The notes beneath the pieces were generated by a model, which saw only the letters and a program-made list of their open reading frames with translations, made no database searches and was not told where the DNA came from. Of a DNA stretch of 6,564 nt, positions 6,269 to 6,564 are shown in pieces. A program made the translations under genes and the position numbers. How positions within the stretch are numbered: position 1 is the stretch's first letter; each line of letters opens with the position of its first letter. Origin of the DNA: Actinomycetes bacterium (GTDB lineage Bacteria; Actinomycetota; Actinomycetes; Actinomycetales; Microbacteriaceae); contig JAEZSU010000275.1 of NCBI GenBank assembly GCA_023421635.1, forward strand, positions 1 to 6,564, read 5' to 3'.

Positions 6269-6564
6269 ATGGCACACGTCTGGCGCGGAGTCCTCCGCGA
6301 GTACGCCGACCGGCTCGGGGTCACGGAGACCTCGAACGTGGTCACCCTGGGCGAGGGCGGCACGCCGCTCATCCCGGCGCCCGAGCTCTCGCGCCTCACC
6401 GGCGCGGACGTGTGGGTGAAGTACGAGGGGATGAACCCCACCGGGTCGTTCAAGGACCGCGGCATGACCGTCGCGATCTCCCGTGCGATCGACCACGGCG
6501 CCAAGGCCGTCATCTGCGCCTCGACCGGCAACACCTCGGCGTCGGCCGCCGCGTACGCGGCGCA
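6269..6564 (+). CDS. thrC: Threonine synthase (3' truncated by window)
   Basis: The frame from ATG 6269 is open to the window edge and gives the first 98 residues. Threonine synthase is a PLP enzyme that converts O-phospho-L-homoserine to threonine and phosphate. The visible part shows the N-terminal segment [16 protein letters not shown], then LGEGGTPL (27-34), and [11 protein letters not shown], where Lys62 is the PLP lysine. [16 protein letters not shown] (about 83-98) belongs to the cofactor-binding core. The short N-terminus before the PLP lysine fits the compact actinobacterial type, not the long E. coli type. It starts 1 nt after the hom stop behind a strong ribosome site, so it belongs to the lysA-hom operon. 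A homoserine kinase gene (thrB) commonly follows in this group but lies outside the window. Confidence 0.95.
   Translation, partial: MAHVWRGVLREYADRLGVTETSNVVTLGEGGTPLIPAPELSRLTGADVWVKYEGMNPTGSFKDRGMTVAISRAIDHGAKAVICASTGNTSASAAAYAA

Noticed and set aside
4783..6534. 583-codon open frame on the - strand opposite hom and thrC
   Set aside because: The same GC-driven shadow effect. It lies opposite clear hom and thrC motifs and has no family features.

Overview
This is a high-GC (about 70%) window from an actinobacterium. Gene order, protein character and TANNNT-type -10 boxes point to Microbacteriaceae, probably Microbacterium or a close relative. That placement is inference from gene order and recalled protein similarity, not a database result. 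All supported genes lie on the + strand. Coding density is high, and the long open frames on the - strand are GC-driven shadows.

Layout: (1) Positions 1-709 are the end of a secretion or surface-protein locus. The last 40 codons of a membrane-anchored protein overlap (ATGA) a SipW/ER-type signal peptidase I. (2) A TAGGAT -10 box, whose first three bases are the peptidase stop codon, lies 9 nt before argS and suggests a leaderless argS mRNA. (3) argS (arginyl-tRNA synthetase) is followed by a one-TM, DUF2993/LmeA-like lipid-binding protein. Their junction carries a fresh-looking 26-bp tandem duplication that copied the argS stop and the next start codon. (4) A 270-bp non-coding gap (3236-3505) holds two degenerate GC-rich direct repeats, a 70-nt imperfect palindrome built from 19-bp units, and a TAGACT promoter. 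(5) lysA-hom-thrC follow as a tight operon (ATGA overlap, then a 1-nt gap). thrC runs off the window.

The metabolic genes belong to the aspartate family. LysA makes lysine from meso-diaminopimelate. Hom makes homoserine and has a C-terminal ACT domain suited to feedback control. ThrC makes threonine. argS next to lysA/hom is a known actinobacterial arrangement (argS-lysA in Corynebacterium). The lmeA-like envelope gene sits between the two halves.

I see no novel enzymatic system, CRISPR array, tRNA or insertion sequence. The items most worth a second look are the palindromic repeat element, the junction duplication with its stop-start mini-ORF, the stop-codon/-10 overlap, and an apparent excess of the hexamer GGATGC/GCATCC across the window.
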